Notes under the pieces: generated by a model
The model's database searches: none
The model's input: only the letters and a program-made list of their open reading frames with translations
Told to the model about the DNA's origin: nothing
From: Sulfuricystis multivorans
GTDB lineage: Bacteria > Pseudomonadota > Gammaproteobacteria > Burkholderiales > Rhodocyclaceae
Assembly: GCF_003966565.1 (NCBI RefSeq)
Contig: NZ_AP018718.1
Location: forward strand, 868,001 to 932,000
Reading direction: 5' to 3'
DNA: 64,000 nt
Program-made: the position numbers and the translations under genes
Shown: in pieces, positions 14,329 through 25,924 of the stretch
Layout: the number at the start of each line of letters is the position of its first letter
Position numbering within the stretch: the stretch's first letter is position 1

Positions 14329-16283
14329 GGGCGGAAGGCGTTGACACGCCGTCTGAGCGCGGCAAGCCCCTCGTGCGAGGTAGGGCCGTAGCGTAGCGCG
14401 CAGTAAGCCTGTGCGATGGCGCGAATATCGTCCGCTGCGGCGGGCAATTCCCGCGCGACGCGTTCCGCGTAATCCAGCGGCCCTTCCCACGGCCGGCGCG
14501 TAAGGCCGCGTTTGGCCAGACGCCGGCAGACCGTCAGCCATGCGCGCTGCGCTTTATCGGGATGCGGACGGCGCTTGAGCAGCACGAGGGCGAGCATGAT
14601 GAGCGCCACGCCGGAAAGGCCGGCGAGCCAGGCGGTCATCGATCGCCAGTCTGGCGTGCTCATACCGAGCCGGAGGAGCAGATCGCGCTGGCGTTGCGGG
14701 TCGAAGCCGAGCACCCACTGGTTCCAGGCGTTGTTGATCGCCCACCAGCGATAGCGCACCGCACGCAGCCAGTCGAAACCCGAACGCGCGAAGAAGGGTA
14801 AGGGATCGCCGGCCGGCAGGGCGGTGGCGAGATCTTCTTCGATGCGCGCCGGCGCGGCGGTCGCGGTGGGATCGATGCGCTGCCAGCCGCGGCCGTCGAA
14901 CCAGACTTCGGCCCAGGCATGCGCGTCCGCCTGGCGGATCACCCAGGTGTCATCGACGGGATTCCTTTCGCCGCCCTGGTAACCGGTGACGACGCGCGCG
15001 GGCACGCCCGCCGCGCGCATCAGCACGACGAACGCGGCGGCGAAATGCTCGCAGAAGCCGCGCTTCGTCTCGAACAGGAAAGTGTCGGCGACATGTTCGT
15101 CGGTGAGCGGCGGCCGCAGCGTGTAGGTGAGCCGCTGGTCTCGCAGGAAGTCGAGGCCGCGCGCTACGCGCTCGGCCGGGGCCAAGCCTGCTGCCGCCCA
15201 GCTGGCGCCGAGCTCTACGGTGCGCGGATTGAGCCCGGCGGGAAGCGTCAGCGCGGCGGCGAGCACGGCAGGGTCTTCGGCGCCGAAATCGACCAGCGGA
15301 TGCGAGACGAGGGTGTAACGCAGGCGTTCGCGCACAGGGCGCTTCGCCTGCAACTGGAAGTCATGGGTGCGAAAAGCGTCGGGCGGCAATGTTTCGGGCA
15401 GCTCGAGCGCGAACAGCCACGGTCGGTTGTGCGCTTCGAGCGTCAGCGTGTAGTGATAGGCAAGGCTTGCCTGTCGAGCCCTGTAGGGCGACTCATCGAG
15501 ACGTCGCACCTCGCCGGCCCGGAAGATGCGGCCATCGAGTCTCGAGAGCACCGGGCCGCGCCAGTACATGTCGCGTTTCGGCGGCGCCGCACCAGCGAAT
15601 TTGACGCGGAAGGCGATCGCATCTGATTGGGCGAGGTTCTGGATCGTGCCTGGCGCCATGCTGTCCGACAATCCGGTCAGGCCGCTGTAGGCATCGCGCG
15701 GCAGGCCCCACAGCGGCCCCTCTACGCGCGGGAAGAGCAAAAACAGGATCAGCATTAGCGGTGCTGCCTGCATCAACAATGTGCCGGCGAGTTTGACCAG
15801 TTCCCGCGGCCGGCCTGCCGGATCGACGAGGCTGGCGAGGGTTGCGGTGATGATCAGCACTGTGCCGAGCATCGTCGCCGCGACCGGAATCGACTGGTTC
15901 GCGAAGAATTGCGCCAGCGTCAGGAAGTAGCCGAGCAACACGATGGCCAGGCCGTCGCGATTCGCGCGCGCCTCGAGCTGCTTCAAGGCCATGAAGACGA
16001 CCAGCAGCGCGACGCCCGCGGCTTGACCGAACAGCGTGCGAGTGTGGATCAGCACCGCCGCGACGCTGCCCAGCGTGACGAGGATCAGCAACCAGCGCGG
16101 CGGCAGCGGCAGGCCGCGCGAGAGAAGCCACGCGCGCCAGAGGAATGCACCGGCGGCGAGGGCGGCAAGCCACGGCGGCACTTGGCTGGCGAGCGGCAGC
16201 GTGGCGACGATGCCCGACGCCAGTAGCCAGCCGCTTTGCGCCGACGTCAGCGGCGGCGCGGTTCGCTCATGCTTCGTCGCCAT
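14325..16283 (-). CDS. TgpA-like membrane transglutaminase (DUF3488)
   Basis: A 652-residue protein. The N-terminal third holds about six transmembrane helices (DUF3488), the middle a periplasmic transglutaminase-like domain, then one more helix near residue 555 (AWLAGLSGVALIMLALVLLK) and a cytoplasmic DUF4129-like tail. The triad is visible: Cys in KRGFCEHFAAAFVVLMRAAG, His in ADAHAWAEVWFDG and Asp in RIDPTATAAP. P. aeruginosa TgpA is an essential relative. Genes for MoxR and DUF58 proteins almost always accompany it, so the three may form a cell-envelope chaperone/processing complex. Confidence 0.85.
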   Translation of the reverse strand: MATKHERTAPPLTSAQSGWLLASGIVATLPLASQVPPWLAALAAGAFLWRAWLLSRGLPLPPRWLLILVTLGSVAAVLIHTRTLFGQAAGVALLVVFMALKQLEARANRDGLAIVLLGYFLTLAQFFANQSIPVAATMLGTVLIITATLASLVDPAGRPRELVKLAGTLLMQAAPLMLILFLLFPRVEGPLWGLPRDAYSGLTGLSDSMAPGTIQNLAQSDAIAFRVKFAGAAPPKRDMYWRGPVLSRLDGRIFRAGEVRRLDESPYRARQASLAYHYTLTLEAHNRPWLFALELPETLPPDAFRTHDFQLQAKRPVRERLRYTLVSHPLVDFGAEDPAVLAAALTLPAGLNPRTVELGASWAAAGLAPAERVARGLDFLRDQRLTYTLRPPLTDEHVADTFLFETKRGFCEHFAAAFVVLMRAAGVPARVVTGYQGGERNPVDDTWVIRQADAHAWAEVWFDGRGWQRIDPTATAAPARIEEDLATALPAGDPLPFFARSGFDWLRAVRYRWWAINNAWNQWVLGFDPQRQRDLLLRLGMSTPDWRSMTAWLAGLSGVALIMLALVLLKRRPHPDKAQRAWLTVCRRLAKRGLTRRPWEGPLDYAERVARELPAAADDIRAIAQAYCALRYGPTSHEGLAALRRRVNAFRP

Positions 16284-17246
16284 AGAGCGCCAAGGCCTTC
16301 AGGCAGGCATGCAAATGGACTGGGCCCTGTGTCTGCGAAATTTCTCGACCGGGCAGTCGCAAGCCATATGACAGACCTGCTTCTTCGGCATCGAGTACCC
16401 AGCGGGCAAGGATCGACAGCCGGGTCTCGACATCGAGTGACCCCGGTAGCTGCGCCCAGTCGAACATGAGCGCCGGGGACGCGGTGCCGGAAAACTGCTT
16501 GGTCTGCAAGCTGGCCTCCGGTCCCAGCCGCGCCGCGATCTTCCAGGCGACGTGATGCAGCGGATCGCCCGGCCGGTGGCGCTTGAGACCAGCGAAATCC
16601 TCGTCACCGGCCTCGCTCGCCAGCCGCCCCTCCTGCATCGCGGCGAAACTCGGCGGCTTCGGCACGGCACGGGCGGGTCGCGGATAGACAAGGCAGCGCG
16701 CCGCGGGCCAGGCGTAGGCCCAACAGCGCACCAGGCCCAACGGCCAGACCGTGTCGATCGTCACGCGCGGCATCGTCAGCCAGCCGCGCCGTCGCGCCGG
16801 CAACGGCAACAGCGCGCGAGTGCTCTCCTGCGGCGGCAGATCGATGGCGACCGCTGCCTGTCCCGGCAAAAACAGCCGCAGGCGGCGGCGCGCGCGGGCA
16901 TCCGGATTGTGGAGCAACAAGGGAAAGCATGCATCGCAGCCGACGAACACGGGGGCCGCCTCAGCGACGCCGAGCGCGATACCGGCCAGATTGCGAAACG
17001 TGTGCAAAATCGTCACGACGCCCACGCCGGCGAGCAGGAACACCAGCGCATAGCCGAGCGAGAGGTTGTAGTTGATCGCGCCGATCAACAGCACGATGAG
17101 GGAGATCGCATAGAGCAGGCCGGCACGCGTCGGTAGCACATAGACGCGCCGCTGCCCGAGCATCACTGGCTGGGCTTCCGGCGGGTGGGCGCGCAGCGCC
17201 CAGGCGATGAACCGCTCGCGCAGCGCCAGACGTAATCCGGACAGCA

Positions 17247-17247
<1 letters not shown>
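16267..17247 (-). CDS. DUF58 domain-containing protein
   Basis: A 326-residue protein with two N-terminal hydrophobic helices (LLYAISLIVLLIGAINYNLS and YALVFLLAGVGVVTILHTF, residues ~39-80) and a C-terminal DUF58 region marked by EAGDEDFAGLKRHRPGDPLHHVAWKIAARLG. DUF58 proteins resemble von Willebrand A-type partners of MoxR ATPases. The gene overlaps the downstream transglutaminase gene by 17 bases and touches moxR by one base, so expression is clearly coupled. The exact biochemical function is unknown. Confidence 0.85.
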
Positions 17248-18161
<914 letters not shown>

Positions 18162-18235
18162 GCGTTACAATCCGAAGAAGCGCCATAATGGCGTTGCCGA
18201 GATTGTAAGCGAAGCCCCCGACGTCCCCCTCCGAC

Positions 18236-19159
18236 ATGCCGATCGCCTTCATCACCCATCGCGAGTGCCTGCTGCACGACATGGGCGCGCATCATCCCGA
18301 ATGCCCCGACCGGCTCGGTGCCATCCAGGATCGGCTGATCGCCGCGGGACTCGACATGTATCTGAACTTTTACGACGCGCCGCTCGTCACCCGAGAACAA
18401 CTGCTGCGCGTCCATCCGCCCGAATACATCGATTTCATCCATGCCAGCGCGCCCGAGCAAGGCATCCACCATCTCGATCCCGACACGGCGATGAGCCCCG
18501 GCACTTTGCGGGCGGCCCTGCGCGCCGCCGGCGCCGGTGTGCTGGCAACCGATCTGCTGATGAAGAATGAGGTTCGGGCGGCTTTCTGCGCGGTACGTCC
18601 TCCGGGCCATCACGCCGAACGCGCCAAGCCGATGGGCTTTTGCTTTTTCAACAACATCGCCGTCGCGGTGCGCCATGCGCTCGACGCCTGGGGCTTGCAG
18701 CGCGTCGCCGTCGTCGATTTCGACGTGCATCACGGCAACGGCACCGAAGACATCCTCGCGGGCGACATGCGCACCTTGATGGTCAGCATCTTCCAGCACC
18801 CCTTCTATCCCTACAGCGGCACCGAGAATCCGGCACCCAACATGTGCAATGTCCCGGTGAAGGCTGGCCTGCGCGGCGAGGCTTTTCGCGAGATCGTGAC
18901 CGAGAAATGGCTGCCGCGGCTGACCGAATTTGCTCCCGAGCTGATCTTCATCTCTGCCGGCTTCGATGCCCATTACGAGGACGACATGGCATCATTGGGC
19001 TTGGTGGAATCCGATTACGCCTGGGTGACCGAACGGCTGCTCGAAGTCGCCCGTAAGAGCGCCCAAGGCCGCATCGTCTCGATGCTCGAAGGCGGCTATG
19101 CGCTTTCGGCGCTCGCGCGCAGCGTGACCGCTCACATCAAGGCACTGGCCGAAATCTAA
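18236..19159 (+). CDS. Histone deacetylase / acetoin utilisation family hydrolase
   Basis: A 307-residue Zn-dependent amidohydrolase of the class II HDAC fold. Active-site features: [37 protein letters not shown] (His-His charge relay), [15 protein letters not shown] (Zn ligands Asp and His) and [19 protein letters not shown] (third Zn ligand). The natural substrate in bacteria is usually unknown; acetylpolyamines or other N-acyl amines are possible. A TACAAT at 18166-18171 might act as its -10. dapA follows 19 bases later. Confidence 0.85.
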   Translation: MPIAFITHRECLLHDMGAHHPECPDRLGAIQDRLIAAGLDMYLNFYDAPLVTREQLLRVHPPEYIDFIHASAPEQGIHHLDPDTAMSPGTLRAALRAAGAGVLATDLLMKNEVRAAFCAVRPPGHHAERAKPMGFCFFNNIAVAVRHALDAWGLQRVAVVDFDVHHGNGTEDILAGDMRTLMVSIFQHPFYPYSGTENPAPNMCNVPVKAGLRGEAFREIVTEKWLPRLTEFAPELIFISAGFDAHYEDDMASLGLVESDYAWVTERLLEVARKSAQGRIVSMLEGGYALSALARSVTAHIKALAEI

Positions 19160-19178
19160 CCCACGGTTCGTACACATC

Positions 19179-20057
19179 ATGATTCGAGGCTCCATTCCCG
19201 CGATCGTCACTCCGATGCAGGAGGACGGCTCGCTCGATCTTCCCGCACTGCGTCGCCTGCTCGACTGGCACATCGCCGAAGGTTCCGACGCCGTCGTCGT
19301 CGTCGGCACCACCGGCGAATCGCCGACCGTCGACATGGCAGAACACTGCCTGCTCATCCGCGAAACCGTCGCCCACGTCGCCGGACGCATTCCGGTGATC
19401 GCCGGCACCGGCGCGAATTCGACCACCGAGGCGATCGAGCTCGCCCACTGCGCCAAGGCTGCCGGCGCCAGTGCCCACCTGTCCGTCGTGCCCTATTACA
19501 ACAAACCGACCCAGGAAGGGCTTTATCAGCACTTCAAGGCCATCGCCGAGGAAGTCGATCTGCCGATGATCCTCTATAACGTGCCGGGCCGCACCGTCGC
19601 GGATCTCGCCAATGAGACCACGCTGCGGCTGGCGCAGGTGCCCGGCATCGTCGGCATCAAGGATGCCACCGGCAACCTGGAGCGCGGCATCGACCTGATC
19701 AAGCGCGCCCCGGCGGGCTTCGCGATCTACAGTGGCGACGATGCGACCGGCCTCGCGCTGGTGCTGCTGGGCGGTCACGGCATCATCACCGTCACCGGCA
19801 ATGTCGCGCCGCGGTTGATGCACGAGATGGTCGCCGCGGCGCTTGCCGGCGACGTCGAGACGGCGCGCGAGATCAATCTGAAGCTGATGGGTCTGCACAA
19901 GCAACTGTTCTGCGAAGCGAACCCGATTCCCGTCAAATGGGCCTGCGCACGCATGGGCCTGATCAAGGACACGCTGCGGCTGCCGCTCACCGTTCTGTCG
20001 CCCGAATATCACGGCCGGGTGCGCGCGGCCATGCTCGAAGCCGGCATCGACCTGTGA
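19179..20057 (+). CDS. dapA: 4-hydroxy-tetrahydrodipicolinate synthase
   Basis: A 292-residue (beta/alpha)8 enzyme that condenses pyruvate with aspartate semialdehyde in lysine and diaminopimelate synthesis. Visible residues: GTTGESPTV near residue 44, the Tyr motif [15 protein letters not shown] near 107, and the Schiff-base Lys in [12 protein letters not shown] near 161. Near the end, [14 protein letters not shown] is typical of proteobacterial DapA. It is followed after 2 bases by bamC, the conserved dapA-bamC pairing. Confidence 0.94.
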   Translation: MIRGSIPAIVTPMQEDGSLDLPALRRLLDWHIAEGSDAVVVVGTTGESPTVDMAEHCLLIRETVAHVAGRIPVIAGTGANSTTEAIELAHCAKAAGASAHLSVVPYYNKPTQEGLYQHFKAIAEEVDLPMILYNVPGRTVADLANETTLRLAQVPGIVGIKDATGNLERGIDLIKRAPAGFAIYSGDDATGLALVLLGGHGIITVTGNVAPRLMHEMVAAALAGDVETAREINLKLMGLHKQLFCEANPIPVKWACARMGLIKDTLRLPLTVLSPEYHGRVRAAMLEAGIDL

Positions 20058-20059
20058 CC

Positions 20060-21217
20060 ATGAGCATGAAACTTCCCCTGTTCCGTCTCGCGGGCGCGCT
20101 GTTTGGCGCTGTCCTGCTCTCCGCATGCACCGGCAACATCCTGCCGGAATCGAAGAAAATCGAATACAAGTCGGCGGGCAAGCTGCCCTCGCTCGAAGTG
20201 CCGCCGGATTTGACCCAGCCGTCGCGCGACGATCGTTACGCGGTGCCCGACATCACGCCGCGGGGCAGTGCGACTTATTCCGAATATGCCGGCGAACGCA
20301 AGGGGGGGACGACCACCGCGGCGGCGAGCCCAGTGTTGCCGAATGCCGAGAAGATGCGCATCGAACGCGCCGGCACGCAGCGCTGGCTGGTGGTTGCCGG
20401 CACGCCTGACGAGTTGTGGCCCAAGCTCAAGGAATTCTGGCAGGAAATGGGTTTCATCATCGATGTCGAGCTTCCCGAAGCCGGTGTGATGGAAACCGAC
20501 TGGGCCGAAAACCGCGCCAAGATTCCCCAGGACATCATTCGCTCGACGATCGGCAAGGTGTTCGACAGCCTGTATTCGACGCCGGAGCGCGACAAGTTCC
20601 GTACCCGGATCGAAAAGGGCGCGGAGCCCGGCACCGTGGAGATCTACATCAGCCATCGCGGCATGTACGAGGTCTATGTCACCGAAGGCAAGGACCAGAC
20701 CCGCTGGCAGCCGCGTCCGCCCGATCCCGAGCTCGAAGCCGAGATGCTCAGACGCCTGATGGTGCGTCTCGGCGTCGAGGAAACGCGTGCCAAGACCTTG
20801 ATGGCCGCCGAGAAGGCGCCGGAACGCGCCAAGCTCACGCGCGCTGCCGACGGCGCCGGCACGTTGTTGATCGAGGAGTCCTTCGACCGCGCCTGGCGGC
20901 GCGTTGGTCTCGCGCTCGACCGCGTCGGCTTCACGGTCGAAGACCGCGACCGCAGCCAAGGGCTGTACTACGTGCGCTACATCGACCCGGAAGCCGATCC
21001 GAAGAAGAAGGGCGAGAATGAGGGCTGGCTGTCCAAGCTCAATCCGCTCAATCTCTTCAAAGGCAAGCCCGAAGTCGACCCGAAGCAGCAGTACCGCATC
21101 CACGTGCAGGGCAACGGCCCGGAAAGCAGCGTGCGCGTACTGACCCGCGAGGGCGGCGCCGACAATTCGGAAACGGCGAGAAAGATCCTCACCCTGCTGC
21201 ACGAACAGTTGAAGTGA
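20060..21217 (+). CDS. bamC: Outer membrane protein assembly factor BamC
   Basis: A 385-residue lipoprotein. After MSMKLPLFRLAGALFGAVLLSAC the lipobox LSAC gives the lipidated Cys, then the flexible N-terminal segment that binds BamD (ESKKIEYKS...LEVPPDLTQPSRDDRY). Two helix-grip domains follow (residues ~115-230 and ~275-385). It is an accessory lipoprotein of the BAM complex that folds outer-membrane barrels. Start 20060 is adjacent to the dapA stop; an ATG at 20066 (MKLP) is equally possible. Confidence 0.88.
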   Translation: MSMKLPLFRLAGALFGAVLLSACTGNILPESKKIEYKSAGKLPSLEVPPDLTQPSRDDRYAVPDITPRGSATYSEYAGERKGGTTTAAASPVLPNAEKMRIERAGTQRWLVVAGTPDELWPKLKEFWQEMGFIIDVELPEAGVMETDWAENRAKIPQDIIRSTIGKVFDSLYSTPERDKFRTRIEKGAEPGTVEIYISHRGMYEVYVTEGKDQTRWQPRPPDPELEAEMLRRLMVRLGVEETRAKTLMAAEKAPERAKLTRAADGAGTLLIEESFDRAWRRVGLALDRVGFTVEDRDRSQGLYYVRYIDPEADPKKKGENEGWLSKLNPLNLFKGKPEVDPKQQYRIHVQGNGPESSVRVLTREGGADNSETARKILTLLHEQLK

Positions 21218-21975
21218 TTCGCTTCGCTTCACTGGGCAGCGGCAGCAAGGGCAATGCGCTGATCGTCGAATCGGGCGCAACCCGCGTGCTGCTCGACTGC
21301 GGCTTTGGACCGCGCGAGCTGGCACGGCGGCTCGCGCGCCTCGCCATCGTTCCGGAGAGCATCGCCGCGGTGCTGATCACGCACGAGCATGCCGACCATG
21401 TCGGCGGCGCGGCGCGCTGCGCGGCGCGCTACGGCTGGCAGGTTTTTGCCAGTTTCGGCACCGTTGCAGCATCCCGGCAACTGGAGGACGTGCCGGTGCG
21501 CCGTTTCGACAGCCACACCTGCTTTGCCATCGGTGATCTGGAAATTCATCCTTACCCCGTGCCGCACGATGCGCGCGAGCCGACCCAGTTCGTCTTCTCC
21601 GATGGCGCCAGCCGCTTGGGCGTGCTCACCGATGCCGGCGGCATCACCGCGCACATCGTCGCGATGCTCAGGGACTGCGTGGCGCTGGTGCTCGAATGTA
21701 ACCACGATGCCGAGATGCTCGCCAACGGTCGCTATCCGCCACCGTTGAAGCAGCGCATCGCCGGCGGTTATGGCCATCTGGAAAATGGCCAGGCCGCCGA
21801 ACTGCTGCGCGCCATCGGCGGGCGGAAACTGCGTCACGTCATTGCCGCGCATCTTTCCGAGGAAAACAACCGTCCGCATCTTGCCCGCGCGGCGCTCGCG
21901 CAGGCGCTCGATTGCTCGGCCGACTGGATCGGCGTGGCGACGCAGGCCGAGGGAACGGGCTGGCTGATGCTCTGA
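21214..21975 (+). CDS. MBL-fold metallo-hydrolase (YycJ/WalJ-like)
   Basis: A 253-residue metallo-beta-lactamase-fold protein beginning MIRFASLGSGSKGNALIVES, the characteristic start of the YycJ/WalJ subgroup. The metal motif is LITHEHADHVGGAARC (residues ~49-64), with further ligand His/Asp at LTDAGGIT and ECNHDAEML and the late His in VIAAHLSEENN. It overlaps bamC by four bases. WalJ relatives are implicated in nuclease or cell-wall coordination, but the substrate here is unknown. It converges with the next gene three bases away. Confidence 0.82.
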   Translation: MIRFASLGSGSKGNALIVESGATRVLLDCGFGPRELARRLARLAIVPESIAAVLITHEHADHVGGAARCAARYGWQVFASFGTVAASRQLEDVPVRRFDSHTCFAIGDLEIHPYPVPHDAREPTQFVFSDGASRLGVLTDAGGITAHIVAMLRDCVALVLECNHDAEMLANGRYPPPLKQRIAGGYGHLENGQAAELLRAIGGRKLRHVIAAHLSEENNRPHLARAALAQALDCSADWIGVATQAEGTGWLML

Positions 21976-21978
21976 GCT

Positions 21979-24507
21979 TCACTTCCAAGCCGCCAACCAC
22001 TCCTCGACGGGGAGCGGCTTGCCGTAGTGATAGCCTTGGCGGATGATTTCACCCTTGCCGTCGAGGAAGGCGGCATGAAGCGCGGTCTCCACGCCTTCGG
22101 CGACGACGCGTAACTTGAGCTGCCGCGCCACGCCTAGGATGGTATCGACGAGCGCTGCGTCGTCGGCATCGAATGGCGCGTCGAGGACGAAACTCTTGTC
22201 GATCTTGAGCTCCGAGATCGGCAGCCGTTTCAGATAGGCGAGCGACGAATAGCCGGTGCCGAAATCATCGAGCGAGAAATGCAGGCCCATGGCGCGCAGC
22301 GCATGCATGCGGCCGACGGTGACGGCGAAATCCTCGATGGCGAGGCTTTCCGTGACTTCGAGCGTCATGAGCGCCGGATCGGCGCCATGCGCCTCGATCA
22401 AATCGGCGAGCCAGCGCTCGAAGCCAGGCTGGCGAAACTGCCGTGCCGAGAGATTCACCGACAGGCGCAGCGGACGGCCTGCGTCGAGCTGGCGGCGGAT
22501 CAGCAGGCAAGCTTCTTTGAGCACCCAGGCACCGAGCTCGACGATCAGCTTCGACTCTTCGGCGATCGGAATGAACTGGCCGGGCGGAACGAGCCCGCGT
22601 TCGGGATGCTGCCAGCGCAGCAAGACTTCGGCGCCGATGATGCGCCCGGCGGCATCGACTTGGGACTGTAGATACAAACGCAGCTCGTCACGCAGCAAGG
22701 CTTGGCGCAGCGCTTTTTCGATCTCGAAACGCAGCCGGGCGGTTTCGCCCATCGCCTCCTCGAAGAAGGCGTATTCGCCCGGCCCTTTCGCCTTCGCGCG
22801 ATGCAACGCGGTATCGGCGCGACGCAGGGCGGCTTCAGCGCTGTCAGCCGCAGTTGTGGGCAGATGGGTGATGCCGAAGCAGGCGGCGAGGGCGAGTTCC
22901 TCGCCGTCCAGGAACATCGGCGCAACGATGGCTTGTTGCAGTTTGCCGAGCACGGAGACGATCTGCTTCGTGGCCAGATCGCTGTGCTTGTCGAGATGGG
23001 TGAGCAACAGAGCGAATTCGTCACCATAGGTGCGTGCGACGAGATCGCCTTCGCGCAGCGTGTGCTGGAGGCGCTCGGCCACGGCGATCAGTACCCGGTT
23101 GCCGAAATCTTCACCACGCGCTTCGTTGAGCCGCTTGAAACCGGAAAGATCGATCAGGATCAACGCCGCCAGCATCTTCTGTCGCGACGATGTGGCGAGC
23201 ACGTAGGCGAGCCGCTCGATCATTTCGCGGCGGTTCGGCAGGCCGGTCAGCGCATCCTGGTAGGCGAGCCGTTCGGCCTCGGCCTCGGCGTGTTTGCGCG
23301 CGGTGATGTCGCGGAATGCACCGCGCCGGCCAAGATAGCGGCCCTCCTCGAACACCGGCATGCAGTCGTGCTCGATCCAGACGGTCTCGCCATCGGGGCG
23401 TAGCAGGCGCAGTTCCATGCCTTCGGTGGCCAGATCGGCATGTCCGAGATGCTCCTGCCAGCGTCGCCGATCCTCGGGCGCGATCCGCTCGAGCAGATCG
23501 GATGCATGGGCGCGGAGCAAGGCTTCGGGCGCTACGCCGAAAATGGCGCGCGCCGCGGGTGAGACATAGGAAAAACCTCCTTCGGGCAATTCGAAAGTGA
23601 TGCAATCCCGCGCATGCTCGGCGAGCAGCCGGTAGCGCGCCTCCGATTCGCTCAGCGCCTTCTGCGTCTGACCGAGCGTGGTGGCCATGCGATTGAAGCT
23701 GTCGGCGACGGCACGCACTTCGTCGATCGTCGAAGCGGAATGCGCCCGCGCAGTCAGATCGCCAGTGGCCAGCTGCTGCGCAGCCGCGGCAACGCTCGCC
23801 AATGGCCGGGCGAGATCACGGCGCAGCCGCCAAACGAGGAATGCGCCGGCAGCGAAAAAGACGATCAGGCTGATCAACAGCTGCCAGCGGAAATTGCGCC
23901 AAGCATGCACGGTGACCTGTTCACGAGGCAGCTTGATCGACAGCACGCCGCGTAAATCACCCACCTTGTAACCGTAGGCATTCGGGTAACGCGCGCGGAT
24001 CGAGGGTGGCGCATCCTCCGGCTTGCCGTGGCACTTCAGACAATAATCCTCGATCCAGATCGGCCGCGCATAGAGGAGCTTTTCGCGGCCGTCGGCGTCG
24101 ATGATCGGAGCTGTGTAGCGTTCGGCCTTCGGGTGTTCGCGGAAGAAAGCGATGGCTTTGAGTTCTTCGGCATCCGCCTGGTTGTGGTGGTTACGCGCCT
24201 GATCCGAGACGTTGTTGAAAGAAAAGCCGCTGCTGTCGAAATTCTTCAGCTCTTCGGCCATTCGGGCCATCGCGAAAGCCGGCAAGAGCGGCAGCGTCTT
24301 TTCGTTGAGCTCGAGGCCGGATTCCAGGAACGCATGCTGGGAGACGCGGCGCAGGCTCATCAAGACCCCGCGGATGCGCTCGGCGTTTTCGAGCAGCTGA
24401 TCTTCGGCGGCCTGCCTGGCCAGCCGCCAAGAGACGAGCTGGTAGAGCAGCAACGCCCCCAGCAAAATGCCGGCGAGGATGAGCAGGATCAGACGGTGGA
24501 ATTTCAT
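21979..24507 (-). CDS. Membrane GGDEF-EAL protein with haem-type Tll0287 sensor, HAMP and PAS
   Basis: An 842-residue signalling protein. Order: TM helix (residues ~6-27), periplasmic Tll0287-like/DUF3365 domain with a c-type haem motif CLKCH at about 158-162, second TM (~208-230), HAMP (~230-285), PAS (~290-410), GGDEF (~425-580) and EAL (~590-840). The GGDEF site reads YGDEF; the EAL site reads EVL with the glutamate kept. [24 protein letters not shown] and VVAEGVET supply the other phosphodiesterase residues. It probably adjusts c-di-GMP in response to a redox or gas signal, with phosphodiesterase activity more likely than cyclase. Solitary gene, convergent with its neighbour. Confidence 0.85.
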   Translation of the reverse strand: MKFHRLILLILAGILLGALLLYQLVSWRLARQAAEDQLLENAERIRGVLMSLRRVSQHAFLESGLELNEKTLPLLPAFAMARMAEELKNFDSSGFSFNNVSDQARNHHNQADAEELKAIAFFREHPKAERYTAPIIDADGREKLLYARPIWIEDYCLKCHGKPEDAPPSIRARYPNAYGYKVGDLRGVLSIKLPREQVTVHAWRNFRWQLLISLIVFFAAGAFLVWRLRRDLARPLASVAAAAQQLATGDLTARAHSASTIDEVRAVADSFNRMATTLGQTQKALSESEARYRLLAEHARDCITFELPEGGFSYVSPAARAIFGVAPEALLRAHASDLLERIAPEDRRRWQEHLGHADLATEGMELRLLRPDGETVWIEHDCMPVFEEGRYLGRRGAFRDITARKHAEAEAERLAYQDALTGLPNRREMIERLAYVLATSSRQKMLAALILIDLSGFKRLNEARGEDFGNRVLIAVAERLQHTLREGDLVARTYGDEFALLLTHLDKHSDLATKQIVSVLGKLQQAIVAPMFLDGEELALAACFGITHLPTTAADSAEAALRRADTALHRAKAKGPGEYAFFEEAMGETARLRFEIEKALRQALLRDELRLYLQSQVDAAGRIIGAEVLLRWQHPERGLVPPGQFIPIAEESKLIVELGAWVLKEACLLIRRQLDAGRPLRLSVNLSARQFRQPGFERWLADLIEAHGADPALMTLEVTESLAIEDFAVTVGRMHALRAMGLHFSLDDFGTGYSSLAYLKRLPISELKIDKSFVLDAPFDADDAALVDTILGVARQLKLRVVAEGVETALHAAFLDGKGEIIRQGYHYGKPLPVEEWLAAWK

Positions 24508-24591
24508 TGCAAGCGGCGCACCTTACCATGTTCGAAAGGGCTCGCTATTGATCGGCATCAATTGCGCATCTGGGCGAAGCGAGGCGGCCTC

Positions 24592-24597
24592 TATAAT
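24592..24597 (+). promoter_or_regulatory. Candidate -10 box for rlmD
   Basis: A perfect TATAAT stands 28 bases before the rlmD start, between divergent genes. I see no matching -35 at 16-18 bases (the nearest, TTGCGC, is 24 bases away), so strength is uncertain. Confidence 0.4.
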
Positions 24598-24625
24598 CGC
24601 GCCCCCGACCTTGCGAAGCGCCATC

Positions 24626-25924
24626 ATGAACATCGCCATCATCGAATCGCTCGACCATGAAGGACGCGGCGTTGCCCACGTCGAGGGCAAGGTGGTGTTC
24701 ATCGAAGGCGCGTTGCCGGGCGAGCGCGTACGTTACGCGCGCCTGCGCAGCAAGCCGAAGTTCGATACCGGCCGTGTCGAGGACATCCTCGAACCCTCGA
24801 GCCAGAGAGTCGCGCCGCGCTGCCCCCACTTCGGCATCTGCGGCGGTTGCAGCATGCAGCATCTGGAACCGGGCGCGCAGGCGGCCGTCAAGCAGCGGGT
24901 GCTCGAGGATGCCTTTTGGCACATCGCGCGGCTCGAACCCGAGACGATGCTACCGCCGATCATCGGCCCGGCCTGGGGCTATCGCCGCCGCGCCCGGCTT
25001 GCGGTGCGGTTCGTTGCGAAGAAGGGCGGCGTGCTGGTCGGCTTCCACGAGAAAAAGAGCAGTTTCGTCGCCGACATGACTTCCTGTGCCGTGCTGCCAG
25101 CGCCGATTTCCGCACTGTTGCCGGCTTTGCGGACCTTGGTTGGCCGGCTTTCGATCGCCCAGCAGCTGCCGCAGATCGAGGTTGCCGTCGGCGACGGGCC
25201 GCCCGTCTTGGTGTTGCGCATCCTCGAGCCGCTGACCGCTGCGGATGAGGATGTGCTGCGCGGCTTCGCCGACAGGCACGGTGTGCATCTCTGGCTGCAG
25301 CCGGGTGGGCCGGATACGGCGACACCCTTTCATCCGGCCGAAGCGCCCTTGCCCGTCTATCGGCTGGCGGATTTCGCGGTCGGCTTGCGTTTCCGGCCGA
25401 CCGATTTCACGCAGGTGAATCACGATGTGAACCGCGTGCTGGTGCGCCGCGCGATCGGGTTGCTCGCGCCACGACCAAAGGAGCGCATCGCCGACATGTT
25501 CTGCGGGCTGGGCAATTTCACGCTGCCGCTGGCGCGTTGCGGGGCGACGGTGGTCGGCGTCGAGGGCAGCGCCCCGCTGGTGGCGCGGGCGCGGGAAAAT
25601 GCGTTGGCCAATGGCCTCGCTGCGCGGATCGACTATCACGTCGCCAATCTGTTCGCGGTAACCCCGGAGCAGCTTTCTGGCTGGGGGTGTTTCGACAAGA
25701 TGCTGATCGATCCGCCGCGCGAGGGCGCGATCGAGCTCGTCAAATGTCTCGGCAGCGATGCGCCGGCGCGCATCGTCTATGTCTCGTGCAATCCGGCCAC
25801 CTTGGCGCGCGATGCGGCCGTGCTGGTGCACGAAAAGGGCTATCGGCTGCGCGCGGCGGGCATCGCGAACATGTTCCCGCACACCTCGCACGTCGAGTCG
25901 ATCGCGCTATTCGAGCGTGGCTAG
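24626..25924 (+). CDS. rlmD: 23S rRNA (uracil(1939)-C(5))-methyltransferase RlmD
   Basis: A 432-residue enzyme: N-terminal TRAM domain ([21 protein letters not shown]), a 4Fe-4S site [15 protein letters not shown] with a further Cys in MTSCAVLP, and a C-terminal SAM methyltransferase domain. The SAM loop is [14 protein letters not shown]; catalytic Cys is in [14 protein letters not shown] and DPPREGA is also present. I used ATG 24626, which gives the TRAM domain at the very start. The end overlaps the convergent DsbA-like gene by 18 bases. Confidence 0.92.
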   Translation: MNIAIIESLDHEGRGVAHVEGKVVFIEGALPGERVRYARLRSKPKFDTGRVEDILEPSSQRVAPRCPHFGICGGCSMQHLEPGAQAAVKQRVLEDAFWHIARLEPETMLPPIIGPAWGYRRRARLAVRFVAKKGGVLVGFHEKKSSFVADMTSCAVLPAPISALLPALRTLVGRLSIAQQLPQIEVAVGDGPPVLVLRILEPLTAADEDVLRGFADRHGVHLWLQPGGPDTATPFHPAEAPLPVYRLADFAVGLRFRPTDFTQVNHDVNRVLVRRAIGLLAPRPKERIADMFCGLGNFTLPLARCGATVVGVEGSAPLVARARENALANGLAARIDYHVANLFAVTPEQLSGWGCFDKMLIDPPREGAIELVKCLGSDAPARIVYVSCNPATLARDAAVLVHEKGYRLRAAGIANMFPHTSHVESIALFERG

